Made by a program: the position numbers and the translations under genes
Shown: positions 16,498 through 25,581 of the stretch, piece by piece
Position numbering within the stretch: the stretch's first letter is position 1
Layout of the letters: the number at the start of each line of letters is the position of its first letter
Assembly: GCF_900291985.1 (NCBI RefSeq)
Contig: NZ_LT985980.1
Coordinates: 1,142,001 to 1,206,000, forward strand
From: Lysinibacillus timonensis
GTDB lineage: Bacteria > Bacillota > Bacilli > Bacillales_A > Planococcaceae
Direction of reading: 5' to 3'
DNA length: 64,000 nucleotides
Notes under the pieces: generated by a model
The model's database searches: none
Seen by the model: the letters and a program-made list of their open reading frames with translations, nothing else
What the model was told of the DNA's origin: nothing

Positions 16498-19400
16498 TTA
16501 ATCAAACATTGAATTTAAGTCAGATTCAGTAATATAGACTTCTCTTGCTTTACTACCGCGCTGTTCAGAAATGTATCCATTTTTTTCAAGTAGATCCATT
16601 AGTCGAGCTGCACGGTTGTACCCAATATGATAATTACGTTGGATTGATGAAGTTGATGCAGTTCCTTGTTCAAATACAAAACGGCAAACTTCTTCAAACA
16701 GTTCGTCATATTCCTCTACCATTTCAGATTTCTTCAAAAGCTCTTCATGTTCAAACATATAACTTGGCTTGCCTTGACTACGAACATGATCGATTATCTC
16801 TTCGATTTCATCATCTGTAACAAATGTTCCTTGTATACGAATCGGATTACTCATTCCATTTCCTAAATAAAGCATATCTCCTCGACCAAGTAAACGTTCA
16901 GCACCTTGACTATCTAAAATTGTGCGCGAATCAATTTGTGAAGAAACAGCAAAGGCTATTCTCGTTGGTATATTTGACTTAATCAAGCCTGTAATGACAT
17001 CAACTGAAGGTCTTTGAGTTGCAACAATTAAGTGGATACCACATGCTCTTGCTTTTTGCGCAATTCGTGCAATAGACTCTTCGACATCACTAGGTGCCAT
17101 CATCATAAGGTCGGCTAATTCATCAATCACAATTAAGATATATGGCAAAATATTTTTATTTCCCTTATTTTTTGCTTGTTTATTATATCTAGTAATATCT
17201 CGTACTCCCACATGAGCAAATAATTGATACCTACGTTCCATTTCCTCCACTGCCCACTTTAATGCAGCCGTTGCTGTTTTGACATCCGTAATAACAGGAC
17301 TCACTAAATGCGGAATATTATTAAATGGGGCTAACTCTACCACTTTGGGATCAATTAACATCAATTTTAGCTCGTGTGGATCTGCCTTATACAATAAGCT
17401 GACTAAAATGGAGTTAATACAAACGGATTTTCCTGACCCCGTTGCTCCAGCAATTAAACCATGTGGCATTTTACAAAGGTCTATCGTAATTGGTTTACCT
17501 GTTAAATCTAGCCCTAGAGCAGCTTCCAATGGTGAACTTGAGTCGATAAATGAATCACTACGAATTACTTCCGATAAACGAACTGCTCTTGATACTCGAT
17601 TAGGAATTTCAATACCAATGGAACTTTTCCCTGGTATAGGCGCTTGAATACGTATATCTTTTGCCGCAAGAGCAAGCTTTAAATCATCAGCTAGATTACG
17701 GATTTTACTTACTTTTGTTCCATGACCTACTGTTATTTCAAACTGGGTTACAGCTGGCCCTTGCATAATGGACTCAATTTGTGCAGTCACTTGAAAATGT
17801 GATAATGCCTCTACTAACACCTGTCCTTGAGATTCCATCCATTCTAAATCTTCTGTTTTCTCTTCTGGTGGAACTAAATATGAAATTGCCGGTTTTTCGT
17901 AATTGAATAGTTGACTAGACTCATCTGAAGATTGTTCAGATGAATTTTCATTTGTGGACTGTAATGAATGGTCATTGTTATTTTGTTTACTTGTTTGAAC
18001 GTCTAATGATTCTGATTGTGAATCGTTTACATCACTATTCATAACTGAAGATTGATTTTCATTAATCATTGTATGGCGAGTTTCTGTATTCAAATTGACA
18101 GTATTGGATTTCAGTTTTAATTTTTCTATATCAGATTTCAACATTAAAACATTAAAAGGTAATTTACTACCCTCATTCATTTTATTATCTTGAACACTTT
18201 GAATATGAATATTTTGTTTTTCATCATTATCTTCATTGACTAAAGAATGATTACTATCTCTATCCACACCTGTTTGCTCATCAATTAATTTCGACGCCAA
18301 AAGTTGTACCTGGTTATGTTCATGTAACCCACTATTTATAGTACTAATCATATTATCCTGGTCTGGTTCGTGTTCCTCTTCGAGATCAAATTCATTCTCT
18401 ACTTCGATTTCCTCTTCCAACTCGGATTTCCCTTCAGCTTGAGCTTCATCTTGGATGATTGAAGCTTCTTCTATATAGGTCTCAACTTCAGTATATGGCT
18501 TCTCCTGGACTTGAATATCATCTTTAAACTCTAACTCATTCTTATAATCGGTTGTATCTTCGTCCTTTAACTCATCTTCAATTTCGGTTATAACATCGTA
18601 CTCTAAGTCATACTCTATTTCGGCTTTACCTTCATACGCTGTTTCATCCTCAACTTCGGGTACTGCTTCGATCAATGATTCATTATCTTCTTGGTTTTCC
18701 AATTCATTTGCTAATTCTTCTACAAGTTGTGTAACATCCTCAAATTGATAATCTTCTTCAAGGCTTAATTTATCTTCGATCGCTATTTTTTCTATCACTT
18801 CGGCTTGTTGTACCACTTCAACAACATGAATTCCATGATTACCTAACTCTTGAAAGTCTCCCTCATATTGTTGCTCGTTGGCCTCCGCTAGTTGTGTTTG
18901 CAGTTCATATGTTGTTGGATTTTTATCTAATTTATCGTATATAGACAGAGAGATGGATCCGTCGTGTAATTTTCCGTCCATCCCATTATCATTGACAACT
19001 TCTAAGTTTGAAACGTCGTGATCTTCAGTTGCATTTTTTTCAACTGAATGTATTAATATGTTATCGGCAGGATTGTTTTGATAAATATTTTGAACTTTTA
19101 CTGACGTATTCACTTGAGTGCTTGCGATTTCTTCAGTTGCTAGGATGACCTCTTTAGTCGTTATACTTTGAATACTGTTTAAATTTTCTTGTTCAACAGT
19201 CGTGTTACTCTGATGCATAGTCTTTTTATTTAGTAATTCATTAATAGTACTCGGCTTCTTAAACCCATGAATTGGTGAAGGCACTTGAGTTGGGACAAAT
19301 TTTTTACGTACAACAGCGGCCTCTTCGACTTTAGCAGGTTGTGGTTTATTCTTTTTAACAGTCTCAACCAAAGACTTTGGCTTATCAACAACAACATCCT

Positions 19401-19743
19401 TTCTGTTTGAAGAATATCTTCTTACAACCTTCCCTTTATTATTGGCTCGTTGTTCTAATAATTCTCTAATTCCAGATACCTCAACATCGTATACCACTGG
19501 ACTATGTTTTTTTTCAGATTGGTAATAATCAGTTATTTGATTACTATAATTATTTTGGTAGTCTGTCTTGATTTGCTCAATTTCATCGTCAGCTATAATA
19601 GGGAATCGAAACGAACGACGTGAACTTTTCGAGTTTTCTTCAGTAATTGGCTCATCCATTTCTATTTCATCTATATTTTCAACTATTTCTTCTTCGATAT
19701 TTTCATAAAAAAATCTATTAAATTTCTTCTTAAACCAATTCAT
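16498..19743 (-). CDS. sftA: DNA translocase SftA (soluble FtsK/SpoIIIE family)
   Basis: SftA is the soluble FtsK-type pump that clears chromosomal DNA from the closing division septum. There is no N-terminal membrane domain. After a short basic start (WFKKKFNRFFYEN) comes a 550-600 residue acidic, low-complexity linker, then the motor from about residue 628: Walker A GATGSGKS (near 766), Walker B LIVIDELADLM (near 874), ATQRPSVDVITGLIKSN, and the C-terminal winged-helix gamma domain (QRNYHIGYNRAARLMDLLE). At 1081 residues it is longer than the B. subtilis protein (about 950); the extra length is in the linker. In B. subtilis its homologue ytpT lies in the same place beside murC and ytpR. Confidence 0.93.
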   Translation of the reverse strand: MNWFKKKFNRFFYENIEEEIVENIDEIEMDEPITEENSKSSRRSFRFPIIADDEIEQIKTDYQNNYSNQITDYYQSEKKHSPVVYDVEVSGIRELLEQRANNKGKVVRRYSSNRKDVVVDKPKSLVETVKKNKPQPAKVEEAAVVRKKFVPTQVPSPIHGFKKPSTINELLNKKTMHQSNTTVEQENLNSIQSITTKEVILATEEIASTQVNTSVKVQNIYQNNPADNILIHSVEKNATEDHDVSNLEVVNDNGMDGKLHDGSISLSIYDKLDKNPTTYELQTQLAEANEQQYEGDFQELGNHGIHVVEVVQQAEVIEKIAIEDKLSLEEDYQFEDVTQLVEELANELENQEDNESLIEAVPEVEDETAYEGKAEIEYDLEYDVITEIEDELKDEDTTDYKNELEFKDDIQVQEKPYTEVETYIEEASIIQDEAQAEGKSELEEEIEVENEFDLEEEHEPDQDNMISTINSGLHEHNQVQLLASKLIDEQTGVDRDSNHSLVNEDNDEKQNIHIQSVQDNKMNEGSKLPFNVLMLKSDIEKLKLKSNTVNLNTETRHTMINENQSSVMNSDVNDSQSESLDVQTSKQNNNDHSLQSTNENSSEQSSDESSQLFNYEKPAISYLVPPEEKTEDLEWMESQGQVLVEALSHFQVTAQIESIMQGPAVTQFEITVGHGTKVSKIRNLADDLKLALAAKDIRIQAPIPGKSSIGIEIPNRVSRAVRLSEVIRSDSFIDSSSPLEAALGLDLTGKPITIDLCKMPHGLIAGATGSGKSVCINSILVSLLYKADPHELKLMLIDPKVVELAPFNNIPHLVSPVITDVKTATAALKWAVEEMERRYQLFAHVGVRDITRYNKQAKNKGNKNILPYILIVIDELADLMMMAPSDVEESIARIAQKARACGIHLIVATQRPSVDVITGLIKSNIPTRIAFAVSSQIDSRTILDSQGAERLLGRGDMLYLGNGMSNPIRIQGTFVTDDEIEEIIDHVRSQGKPSYMFEHEELLKKSEMVEEYDELFEEVCRFVFEQGTASTSSIQRNYHIGYNRAARLMDLLEKNGYISEQRGSKAREVYITESDLNSMFD

Positions 19744-20060
19744 AATTTATCACTCTCTTCTAAAACATTGCATTTAATATTATATGATAAATAAATCGTT
19801 TATTGTTTTAATAGTTTACTTTTATGTATTATTTCACATCTGAGATTATGACTAAATTCTTATAAAACATACACAAATAAACAATCATAACTTTGGTTCA
19901 CCTGATATAATATACAACACTAGCCAAAGCATACCATATTAATATTTCAATATGATAACAATGATTAAACAATTTTAAATAAAAATGCTAGAGAAATAAT
20001 CTCTAGCATTTTATATTTGATACATATTTAATTTTTATTCGGCAATACATAACTACTAGT
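19744..20060. other. Gene-free stretch between ytpR and sftA
   Basis: This stretch is very AT-rich with no credible coding frame. It holds a TATAAT on the minus strand (19784-19779) placed to serve sftA, though with a weak -35, and the ytpR terminator at its right end. Nothing else was recognised. Confidence 0.5.
19981..20014 (-). terminator. Terminator of ytpR
   Basis: AATGCTAGAGA pairs perfectly with TCTCTAGCATT around a 6-base loop, followed on the minus strand by TTTATTT. It closes the ytpQ-ytpR unit. Confidence 0.85.
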
Positions 20061-20681
20061 TTATAAATTAGAAGGTGTTACAAATGGGGAACCGACTTCT
20101 GCTTCATCATTAAGAACTAATATCCCTTTGGCACTTGGGGCATTGGGAATTGCTAATTCTTTCGCCGAACAAATCATTCCTTCTGAAGGAACCCCTCTTA
20201 GTTCTGAATGCTTAATAACTAAACCTGAAGGCATAACAGCACCAATCTTTGCCACAACGACTTTTTGTCCAGCTTCAACATTTGGTGCTCCACATACAAT
20301 TTGTAATGTTTCCTCTCCTACGTTCACTTTACAGACACTTAGTTTATCAGCATTTGGATGTTTTTCTTTTCCTTCTACATACCCAACAACAAATTTTGGT
20401 GAAAAGTCAACATTTAAAGAAATATCCACTTTGTTTTCGACCATTGCTATTTCTAGTTTCTCCACAATTTCAGGGCTTACTTCAACAGGTCCCTGGAAGT
20501 TTAACTCCATATATTTACTTGCATTAAAAAGATTGAAAGCTTTCACTTCTCCTGTAGCTTCCTCTTTTAAAATAGCAAAGTCACCAACTTTTTCTACTAC
20601 AGTTTTAACAATTGGTTCAGAAGCCAATTGTACTAATAACACATCACCAACGAACAATTTGTTATAAGAAATCATCATCAT
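20061..20681 (-). CDS. ytpR: YtpR-family tRNA-binding domain protein
   Basis: The 206-residue protein carries an EMAP-II/PheT-like tRNA-binding OB fold (about residues 90-200): VGYVEGKEKHPNADKLSVCKV, LQIVCGAPNVEAGQKVVVAKIG and SELRGVPSEGMICS are the usual motifs. The N-terminal 90 residues form a separate YtpR-specific region. The ATG at 20681 has AAGGAG 8 bases upstream and overlaps the ytpQ stop (ATGA). The family is conserved in Bacillales next to ytpQ; its tRNA partner or enzymatic role is not known. Confidence 0.9.
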   Translation of the reverse strand: MMMISYNKLFVGDVLLVQLASEPIVKTVVEKVGDFAILKEEATGEVKAFNLFNASKYMELNFQGPVEVSPEIVEKLEIAMVENKVDISLNVDFSPKFVVGYVEGKEKHPNADKLSVCKVNVGEETLQIVCGAPNVEAGQKVVVAKIGAVMPSGLVIKHSELRGVPSEGMICSAKELAIPNAPSAKGILVLNDEAEVGSPFVTPSNL

Positions 20682-21490
20682 TTATCCTTCTCCTTTTTCA
20701 CGCTGTTTTTAGCTAATATAAAGATTGGCTCAAGTTCGCCGTTCTCATAGACGAATGATAAAGAGGTAATCGGCACTGCTCCAACAGAAAAGAAATGCAT
20801 TGTCATTTGTGCTAATACATCGTACCCAACTTCATTTCGAATATCACCTATAATTAAAACATCTTGATGAGGTACTGATATTGTCATATCTCCCTCAATC
20901 ATTGCTTCCATTTCTTTAAGGAATGTTTCGTTTAAAATACGACTTGCATCGTACCCATCATTTTCGTTTAAGAAATAAAAGACATTACCAGCAACTTCGT
21001 CTTTTTTTGTTTTCGTAGATAATTTTTTGACAGCAAAACGGGCTGCTTCTTTAATTTGGTTTGCAGTAACATTTAGTCTGTTTAAAATATTTTCGTCAAT
21101 TAAACGATACGTTTTGCCTAGATCAAGCGCATAAAATATCCGAGTTTCAGCAGTATGATCAGATGTTACGAAGGGTGACCCCTCATTGGATTTTAGAGGG
21201 AAAGAAGTCGACCGAATAATCGGGTACACGTTCGATAAATCATAAACATTTTCCCCATTTTCAATTTCCATCGCTTTGAAGGTTTGTTCTATTGTATAGA
21301 CAACTTCATCAATAGCTTTTTCTTTTATCGTATGGTATTTCGCTAAAATGTCAGATAGATGAATTGTCATACCTTGTTTTATCGTTCTATGGTCAAGTCG
21401 TAATTCATTTTTTTCACGATTATATTTATATTCAAACACTTCTATCCCTAATCGCTCTTTTAAACGCTCAACAAGATCACTTGCTTTCAT
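20678..21490 (-). CDS. ytpQ: YtpQ, DUF1444 protein
   Basis: The 270-residue soluble protein matches the YtpQ/DUF1444 family by context and by the pattern DLVERLKERLGIEVFEYKYN at the start, RTIKQGMTIHLSDI, and the C-terminal half with DVLIIGDIRNEVGYDVLAQM. It is directly upstream of, and overlaps, ytpR, as in B. subtilis. No catalytic motif or membrane segment is apparent. Function is unknown. Confidence 0.85.
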   Translation of the reverse strand: MKASDLVERLKERLGIEVFEYKYNREKNELRLDHRTIKQGMTIHLSDILAKYHTIKEKAIDEVVYTIEQTFKAMEIENGENVYDLSNVYPIIRSTSFPLKSNEGSPFVTSDHTAETRIFYALDLGKTYRLIDENILNRLNVTANQIKEAARFAVKKLSTKTKKDEVAGNVFYFLNENDGYDASRILNETFLKEMEAMIEGDMTISVPHQDVLIIGDIRNEVGYDVLAQMTMHFFSVGAVPITSLSFVYENGELEPIFILAKNSVKKEKDK

Positions 21491-21515
21491 TTATGTCTTC
21501 ACCTCAAGTTCAACA

Positions 21516-21553
21516 AAAATTAAGAGTTGCCCCATAGTTATTTGAGACAACTC
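21516..21553 (-). terminator. Terminator after the lipoprotein gene
   Basis: GAGTTG-TCTC pairs with GGGG-CAACTC (with G-U pairs), followed on the minus strand by TTAATTTTTG. It separates the lipoprotein gene from ytpQ. Confidence 0.7.
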
Positions 21554-21605
21554 CAGTACACCAACATTTGGCGATTCCTGTATATTTAATCTTAACACAA
21601 ATAGA

Positions 21606-22118
21606 CTACAAAGATACAGAACGAGCAATTTTCGTCATATCGACTAACTTTTGATCTATATTATGATCATTTGATAATGTTGAAATTTTTACATTACCGC
21701 TATTTACGATCAGCTCATAGGTATCATCATCATTTAATACGATAGCTGTAAAGCCGAATTCATTGTCTGTTTTCACCGTTTGTTCCTTGATAATTTGCTT
21801 TCCTGAATTTTGCTTAAACAATTCATAAAGTAGTTCACTATTCTTTTGTTCATTAGAATTTACGAATAAAATATATTCTTGATTATCCTTTTTAAGCAAA
21901 TAGTTAGCCTTATCTTCACTTTCTTCAATTGTATACCCTGCCGGTAAAAACACTTCAATAGCACCTACCGTATGATTAGGTTCTTGTGGCGCTTCTTCAA
22001 AGACAGCCTGTGAGTTCGCTACACCGAGTTCGATCTGTTCATCAAGTGATTTACCACAAGCACTTAACACCATTACAGTTAACACAGTGATAATAGAAAA
22101 TACCCATTTCTTTATCAT
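21606..22118 (-). CDS. Small lipoprotein of unknown function
   Basis: A lipoprotein signal peptide is clear: basic start MIKKW, hydrophobic helix and lipobox LSAC with the modified cysteine at residue 21. The mature 150 residues are hydrophilic, with alternating beta-like segments (EYILFVNSNEQ, FGFTAIVLNDDDTYELIVNSG) but no domain I can name. GAGGAAAAGGA precedes the ATG. In B. subtilis the thioredoxin-like ytpP sits near this place; this protein has no CxxC and is not YtpP. It is probably monocistronic, with a terminator behind it. It is likely an envelope protein specific to this lineage. Confidence 0.75.
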   Translation of the reverse strand: MIKKWVFSIITVLTVMVLSACGKSLDEQIELGVANSQAVFEEAPQEPNHTVGAIEVFLPAGYTIEESEDKANYLLKKDNQEYILFVNSNEQKNSELLYELFKQNSGKQIIKEQTVKTDNEFGFTAIVLNDDDTYELIVNSGNVKISTLSNDHNIDQKLVDMTKIARSVSL

Positions 22119-22291
22119 TCCTTTTCCTCGCTTTCTATTATTATTTTTCTTGTTTTATAGATTTAAATGAAAGGCTTGTCCCGTATCTTTGTAATTGGAA
22201 TTCGAAAATTTAAATATGTAGTTTAGTACTGCACTTACTATTGTAATATTAAAAACGACCGTGTCTGATATTTTACTTCTTATAACTAACT

Positions 22292-22813
22292 TTATTGATT
22301 TTCTGTCATGTATAAATACTGGCCTATTAATAATTTAACGATATGTTCAAACATTTCTGTCCGATCCACTAGGTTAGCAGTAAATACACCAATAGCTCCT
22401 TTATTATGTCGAATACCTTTCTCATTAGTATAAACGTCCATCACTGGCCCAAGTTCCTTCCCAGCACGAACTTCTTTAGCAACTTCATCAGGTAGTAAAA
22501 ATAATGCACCTGCAGCAGTAATGACAGTTCCATCCTTTAAAGCTAATGCGCCCCAGTTACAGCAATACATTAAATCATCGATAATCCGAACACCACCCTC
22601 AAGACCAAAGTTAAAATCAGCTTGGGATTCTTCTAAGGCATTCTTTGCTCGATTTATTGCTCCTTGTCTTGTTTCCTCATCCGATAATGGTTGTTCAGAT
22701 ACATTGGATGGGACAGTTAGATTCTTATATTCAACTTGTTTAAAATATTGGTCTACCATATTAGTAATAGCTTTGGTTTTTGCTTTATTTTTCGTTCCTA
22801 TAGATACTAACAT
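22292..22813 (-). CDS. DUF84 family inosine/xanthosine triphosphatase-like protein
   Basis: DUF84 (YjjX-like) proteins hydrolyse non-canonical purine triphosphates such as ITP and XTP to protect nucleic acids. Family features: VSIGTKNKAKTKAI at the N-terminus, a VPSNVSEQPLSDEET segment, GLEGGVRII and LGPVMD near the end. The start at ATG 22813 is preferred because GGAG lies 9 bases before it; the in-frame TTG at 22828 overlaps that ribosome site. The resulting 173 residues fit the family. The activity is inferred from family only. Confidence 0.85.
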   Translation of the reverse strand: MLVSIGTKNKAKTKAITNMVDQYFKQVEYKNLTVPSNVSEQPLSDEETRQGAINRAKNALEESQADFNFGLEGGVRIIDDLMYCCNWGALALKDGTVITAAGALFLLPDEVAKEVRAGKELGPVMDVYTNEKGIRHNKGAIGVFTANLVDRTEMFEHIVKLLIGQYLYMTENQ

Positions 22814-22863
22814 TCTGTTCATCTCCAAAAATATTTATACAAATAATAGACTCTCAACTTCAA

Positions 22864-22891
22864 TAAAAAAGATGCCTATTCGGCACCTTTA
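22864..22891 (-). terminator. Terminator of the M42 peptidase gene
   Basis: On the minus strand AAGGTGCC pairs with GGCATCTT (one G-U) around GAATA and is followed by TTTTATTG. It lies directly after the stop codon. Confidence 0.75.
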
Positions 22892-22894
22892 ACT

Positions 22895-23974
22895 TTACAC
22901 ATTTGAACGTATCGAATCAACTGTAGACTTGTCAACGGAACGAACAAGTTTTACCAATAGTTCTTTTGCTGCAGCATAATCATTAACATGAATCATTGAG
23001 GCAGCAGTATGAATATAACGAGAACAAATTCCAATTACTGCACTTGGTATTCCACTATTCGATGTGTGTACTCGACCTGCATCCGTTCCACCACCTGCGG
23101 AAACAAAGAATTGATATGGTATTTTATTCGATTCGGCAGTATCTAGGATAAATTCACGTATGCCTCTATGCGTGACCATTGTACGATCATATATACGGAC
23201 AAGTGCACCCTTACCTAACTGGCCGAATTGTGATTTATCTCCCGTAGTATCATTCGCTGGTGAAGCATCTAAAGCGAAAAATAAATCAGGTTGAATCATA
23301 TTGGCAGATACTTGTGCACCTCTTAACCCTACTTCTTCCATTACATTCGCACCCGAATAAAGGTTACTCTTTACTGGTTCATCTTTTAATTCCTTTAATA
23401 ATTCAATTGCTAATCCACAGCCATATCGATTGTCCCATGCTTTAGCCATAATTTTTTTCGGGTTAACCATTGGTGTAAATGGGCAGATTGGGATAATTGA
23501 CTGACCGGGTTGAATTCCCATTTCTTTCGCATCTTCTTTACTGTCCGCTCCTATATCAATTAGCATATTTTTTATATCCATTGGCTTTGAGCGTTCTTGT
23601 TCAGTTAATAAATGAGGAGGTACACTAGCGATGACACCTGGAATTTCCTTATCTCTTGCATAAACCGTCACCCTTTGAGCAAGTAATACTTGATTCCACC
23701 AGCCACCTAAAGGTTGAAAGCGTATCATTCCATTATCTGTTATGCTGCTTACCATAAACGCTACTTCATCCATGTGGCCAGCCACCAAAACTGTTGGGGC
23801 ATTATTCTCTTCAGAGATTCGAACACCAAATACGCCCCCTAAATGGTCTTGAACGATTCTCTCGGAATATTTCTCTAATTCCAAACGCATAAATGATCTG
23901 ACAGCATGTTCATTTCCAGGTGCGCCAGGTAATTCAGTTAACGTTTTAAATAATTGCAATGTTTCCTCATTCAA
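22895..23974 (-). CDS. ytoP: M42-family aminopeptidase YtoP
   Basis: The enzyme is a two-zinc M42 glutamyl/leucyl aminopeptidase-type protein of the cytoplasm. Visible ligands and motifs: AGHMDEV (metal His and Asp), AWDNRYGCG (bridging Asp), MEEVGLRGA (catalytic Glu pair), ALDASPAND and the C-terminal [11 protein letters not shown]. The TTG at 23974 is taken as the start because AGGGAG lies 10 bases before it and the protein then begins [21 protein letters not shown] as in relatives; longer in-frame ATG starts (24031, 23995) lack ribosome sites. It is divergent from ytzB. Confidence 0.9.
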   Translation of the reverse strand: MNEETLQLFKTLTELPGAPGNEHAVRSFMRLELEKYSERIVQDHLGGVFGVRISEENNAPTVLVAGHMDEVAFMVSSITDNGMIRFQPLGGWWNQVLLAQRVTVYARDKEIPGVIASVPPHLLTEQERSKPMDIKNMLIDIGADSKEDAKEMGIQPGQSIIPICPFTPMVNPKKIMAKAWDNRYGCGLAIELLKELKDEPVKSNLYSGANVMEEVGLRGAQVSANMIQPDLFFALDASPANDTTGDKSQFGQLGKGALVRIYDRTMVTHRGIREFILDTAESNKIPYQFFVSAGGGTDAGRVHTSNSGIPSAVIGICSRYIHTAASMIHVNDYAAAKELLVKLVRSVDKSTVDSIRSNV

Positions 23975-24197
23975 TTTAAAAACACTCCCTACCATTAATT
24001 TCACTTGACTTATTTTAACATATAAGTGCACTTATTATGCCAATGTGAGCATTACATATACGAAATTTTGGTAATGATAGAAATGGATACGTTTTGCTAG
24101 TAGATATGCTTATTATTGTTTCTTCGAATTTTATCTACACACAAGACGTATTACGATTTTGATGTTAAAATAAGGGAAATAAAAAGGAGGATGGCCA

Positions 24198-24512
24198 TTG
24201 AAATTACGAGACTTTTTGTTAGGAGTTGCAACAGGATTAGCAGCTGCATATATCATTAAAGAAACAGCCGAAAGAGTTTCACCGTTCGTTCCTGCAAATC
24301 AAGTATTAAATAATGTAAAAGCTGAATTTAAAAAAGAAGCACCCATCGACGGCTCATGGATCTATATGAAAACTGAAGATTTCCATAATGGGGTTACGAC
24401 AATCCCTGTATATAAAGGCGGTATATCTCGAGTCATCAATGGTGAAATGGAATCATATGAATTTGCTGCTGATGCTCGTTCTGGTCTTATTGTGGATTTA
24501 AAGAGAATTTAA
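24198..24512 (+). CDS. ytzB: YtzB-family PepSY-domain protein
   Basis: The 104-residue protein has an N-terminal hydrophobic segment (residues 5-21, FLLGVATGLAAAYIIKE) that can act as an anchor or signal, then a PepSY-like domain ending in SYEFAADARSGLIVDLKRI. The start is TTG with AAAGGAGG 7 bases upstream; the ATG at 24191 overlaps this ribosome site and is out of frame. In B. subtilis ytzB sits next to ytoP. PepSY domains often inhibit peptidases, so an extracytoplasmic regulatory role is possible but unproven. Confidence 0.85.
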   Translation: MKLRDFLLGVATGLAAAYIIKETAERVSPFVPANQVLNNVKAEFKKEAPIDGSWIYMKTEDFHNGVTTIPVYKGGISRVINGEMESYEFAADARSGLIVDLKRI

Positions 24513-24590
24513 GCCTTATATTCCGAATAATTCACTTATAGGGAATTGGTCCAGCCTAACAATTGATTTCATACTTAGATAAATATAAAC

Positions 24591-24617
24591 AACTGCATAG
24601 GATTAACCTATGCAGTT
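24591..24617. terminator. Bidirectional terminator between ytzB and the sugar-acid island
   Basis: AACTGCATAGG and CCTATGCAGTT form a perfect 11-bp stem with a 5-base loop. It ends the large minus-strand catabolic operon 8 bases after its last stop codon and can also stop ytzB transcripts. Confidence 0.8.
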
Positions 24618-24624
24618 ACTAACA

Positions 24625-25581
24625 TTAAACAACTATATACATTGGTTGGTATCCCGCTAATACATCCACCACATTTTTTGTTGCCTTAGTCCTTAATTCT
24701 TCAATAGCTTCTTCTGAATAAAACGCACTATGAGGAGTGAGATAGACGTTATTGAATGATAATAGTTCATGACCGATTTCGATTGGCTCATGCTCTACAA
24801 CATCTAATGCTGCACCAGCTATCTTTTTCGATTTTAACCCATCGATTAAAGCTTCCGTTTCAATAATTGGTCCACGTGCAGTATTGATTATGAATACACC
24901 ATCTTTTAATTGGTTTAGACGATTTTTATTTAATAAGTGTCTTGTATGCTCAACCAAAGGTACGTGGAAAGATAGAATATCGCCTAATTTGAATGCTTCA
25001 TCTAGTTCTACTTTTTTCACACCATAACGAGCCATTTCTTCAGAACTAACAAATGGATCGTAACCTACTAAAGTAAATCCTAATGGTTGAATTTTTTCTA
25101 TAACGCGACGTGGTATGCGACCAAATCCGAAAATTGCAAAAACTCTATTTTCAAAACGATAGATTGGTTTTCCAACATTAAAATCCCAAATACCATTTTT
25201 CACAGCATGATTGAGCTCAATAATTTTTCTTGTCCATGCCATTAATAAAGCTAACGTATGATTCGAAACCTCTTCAATACCATAGTCTGGAACATTACAG
25301 ACTTTAATACCCATTTCCTTCGCCACATTAAGATTAATCGTATCTACACCTACACCATATCGAGAAATAACTTTACATTTCGTTAAGCTTTTCAGCACTC
25401 GTTCTGTTATGGGTGCATATTGATTAATAATAGCATCCGCATCTTTTGCGACCTCAATGACCTCATCTTCCGATTTACACTGAGACGTTACAAAATTAAT
25501 TTCTAACCCACTTTCATCTAATACACGTTGTTCAAATTCTAATGTTTTAAATTCATAATCTGTTAATACTATCTTGTACAT
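24625..25581 (-). CDS. D-2-hydroxyacid dehydrogenase family protein (SerA/CtBP-like)
   Basis: This NAD-dependent dehydrogenase has 318 residues and is the last gene of the catabolic operon. It shows the substrate-domain start IVLTDYEF, SRYGVGVDTINL, the nucleotide-binding FGFGRIPRRVIEKI (about 150), the arginine segment NTARGPIIE and the catalytic pair HEPIEIGHE---LTPHSAFYS. The usual GxGxxG fingerprint reads GFGRIP here, with proline for the last glycine. AAAGGGG lies 7 bases before the ATG, inside the preceding gene. In this context it may reduce glycolaldehyde- or glyoxylate-level products or oxidise a sugar-derived hydroxyacid; the true substrate is unknown. Confidence 0.85.
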   Translation of the reverse strand: MYKIVLTDYEFKTLEFEQRVLDESGLEINFVTSQCKSEDEVIEVAKDADAIINQYAPITERVLKSLTKCKVISRYGVGVDTINLNVAKEMGIKVCNVPDYGIEEVSNHTLALLMAWTRKIIELNHAVKNGIWDFNVGKPIYRFENRVFAIFGFGRIPRRVIEKIQPLGFTLVGYDPFVSSEEMARYGVKKVELDEAFKLGDILSFHVPLVEHTRHLLNKNRLNQLKDGVFIINTARGPIIETEALIDGLKSKKIAGAALDVVEHEPIEIGHELLSFNNVYLTPHSAFYSEEAIEELRTKATKNVVDVLAGYQPMYIVV

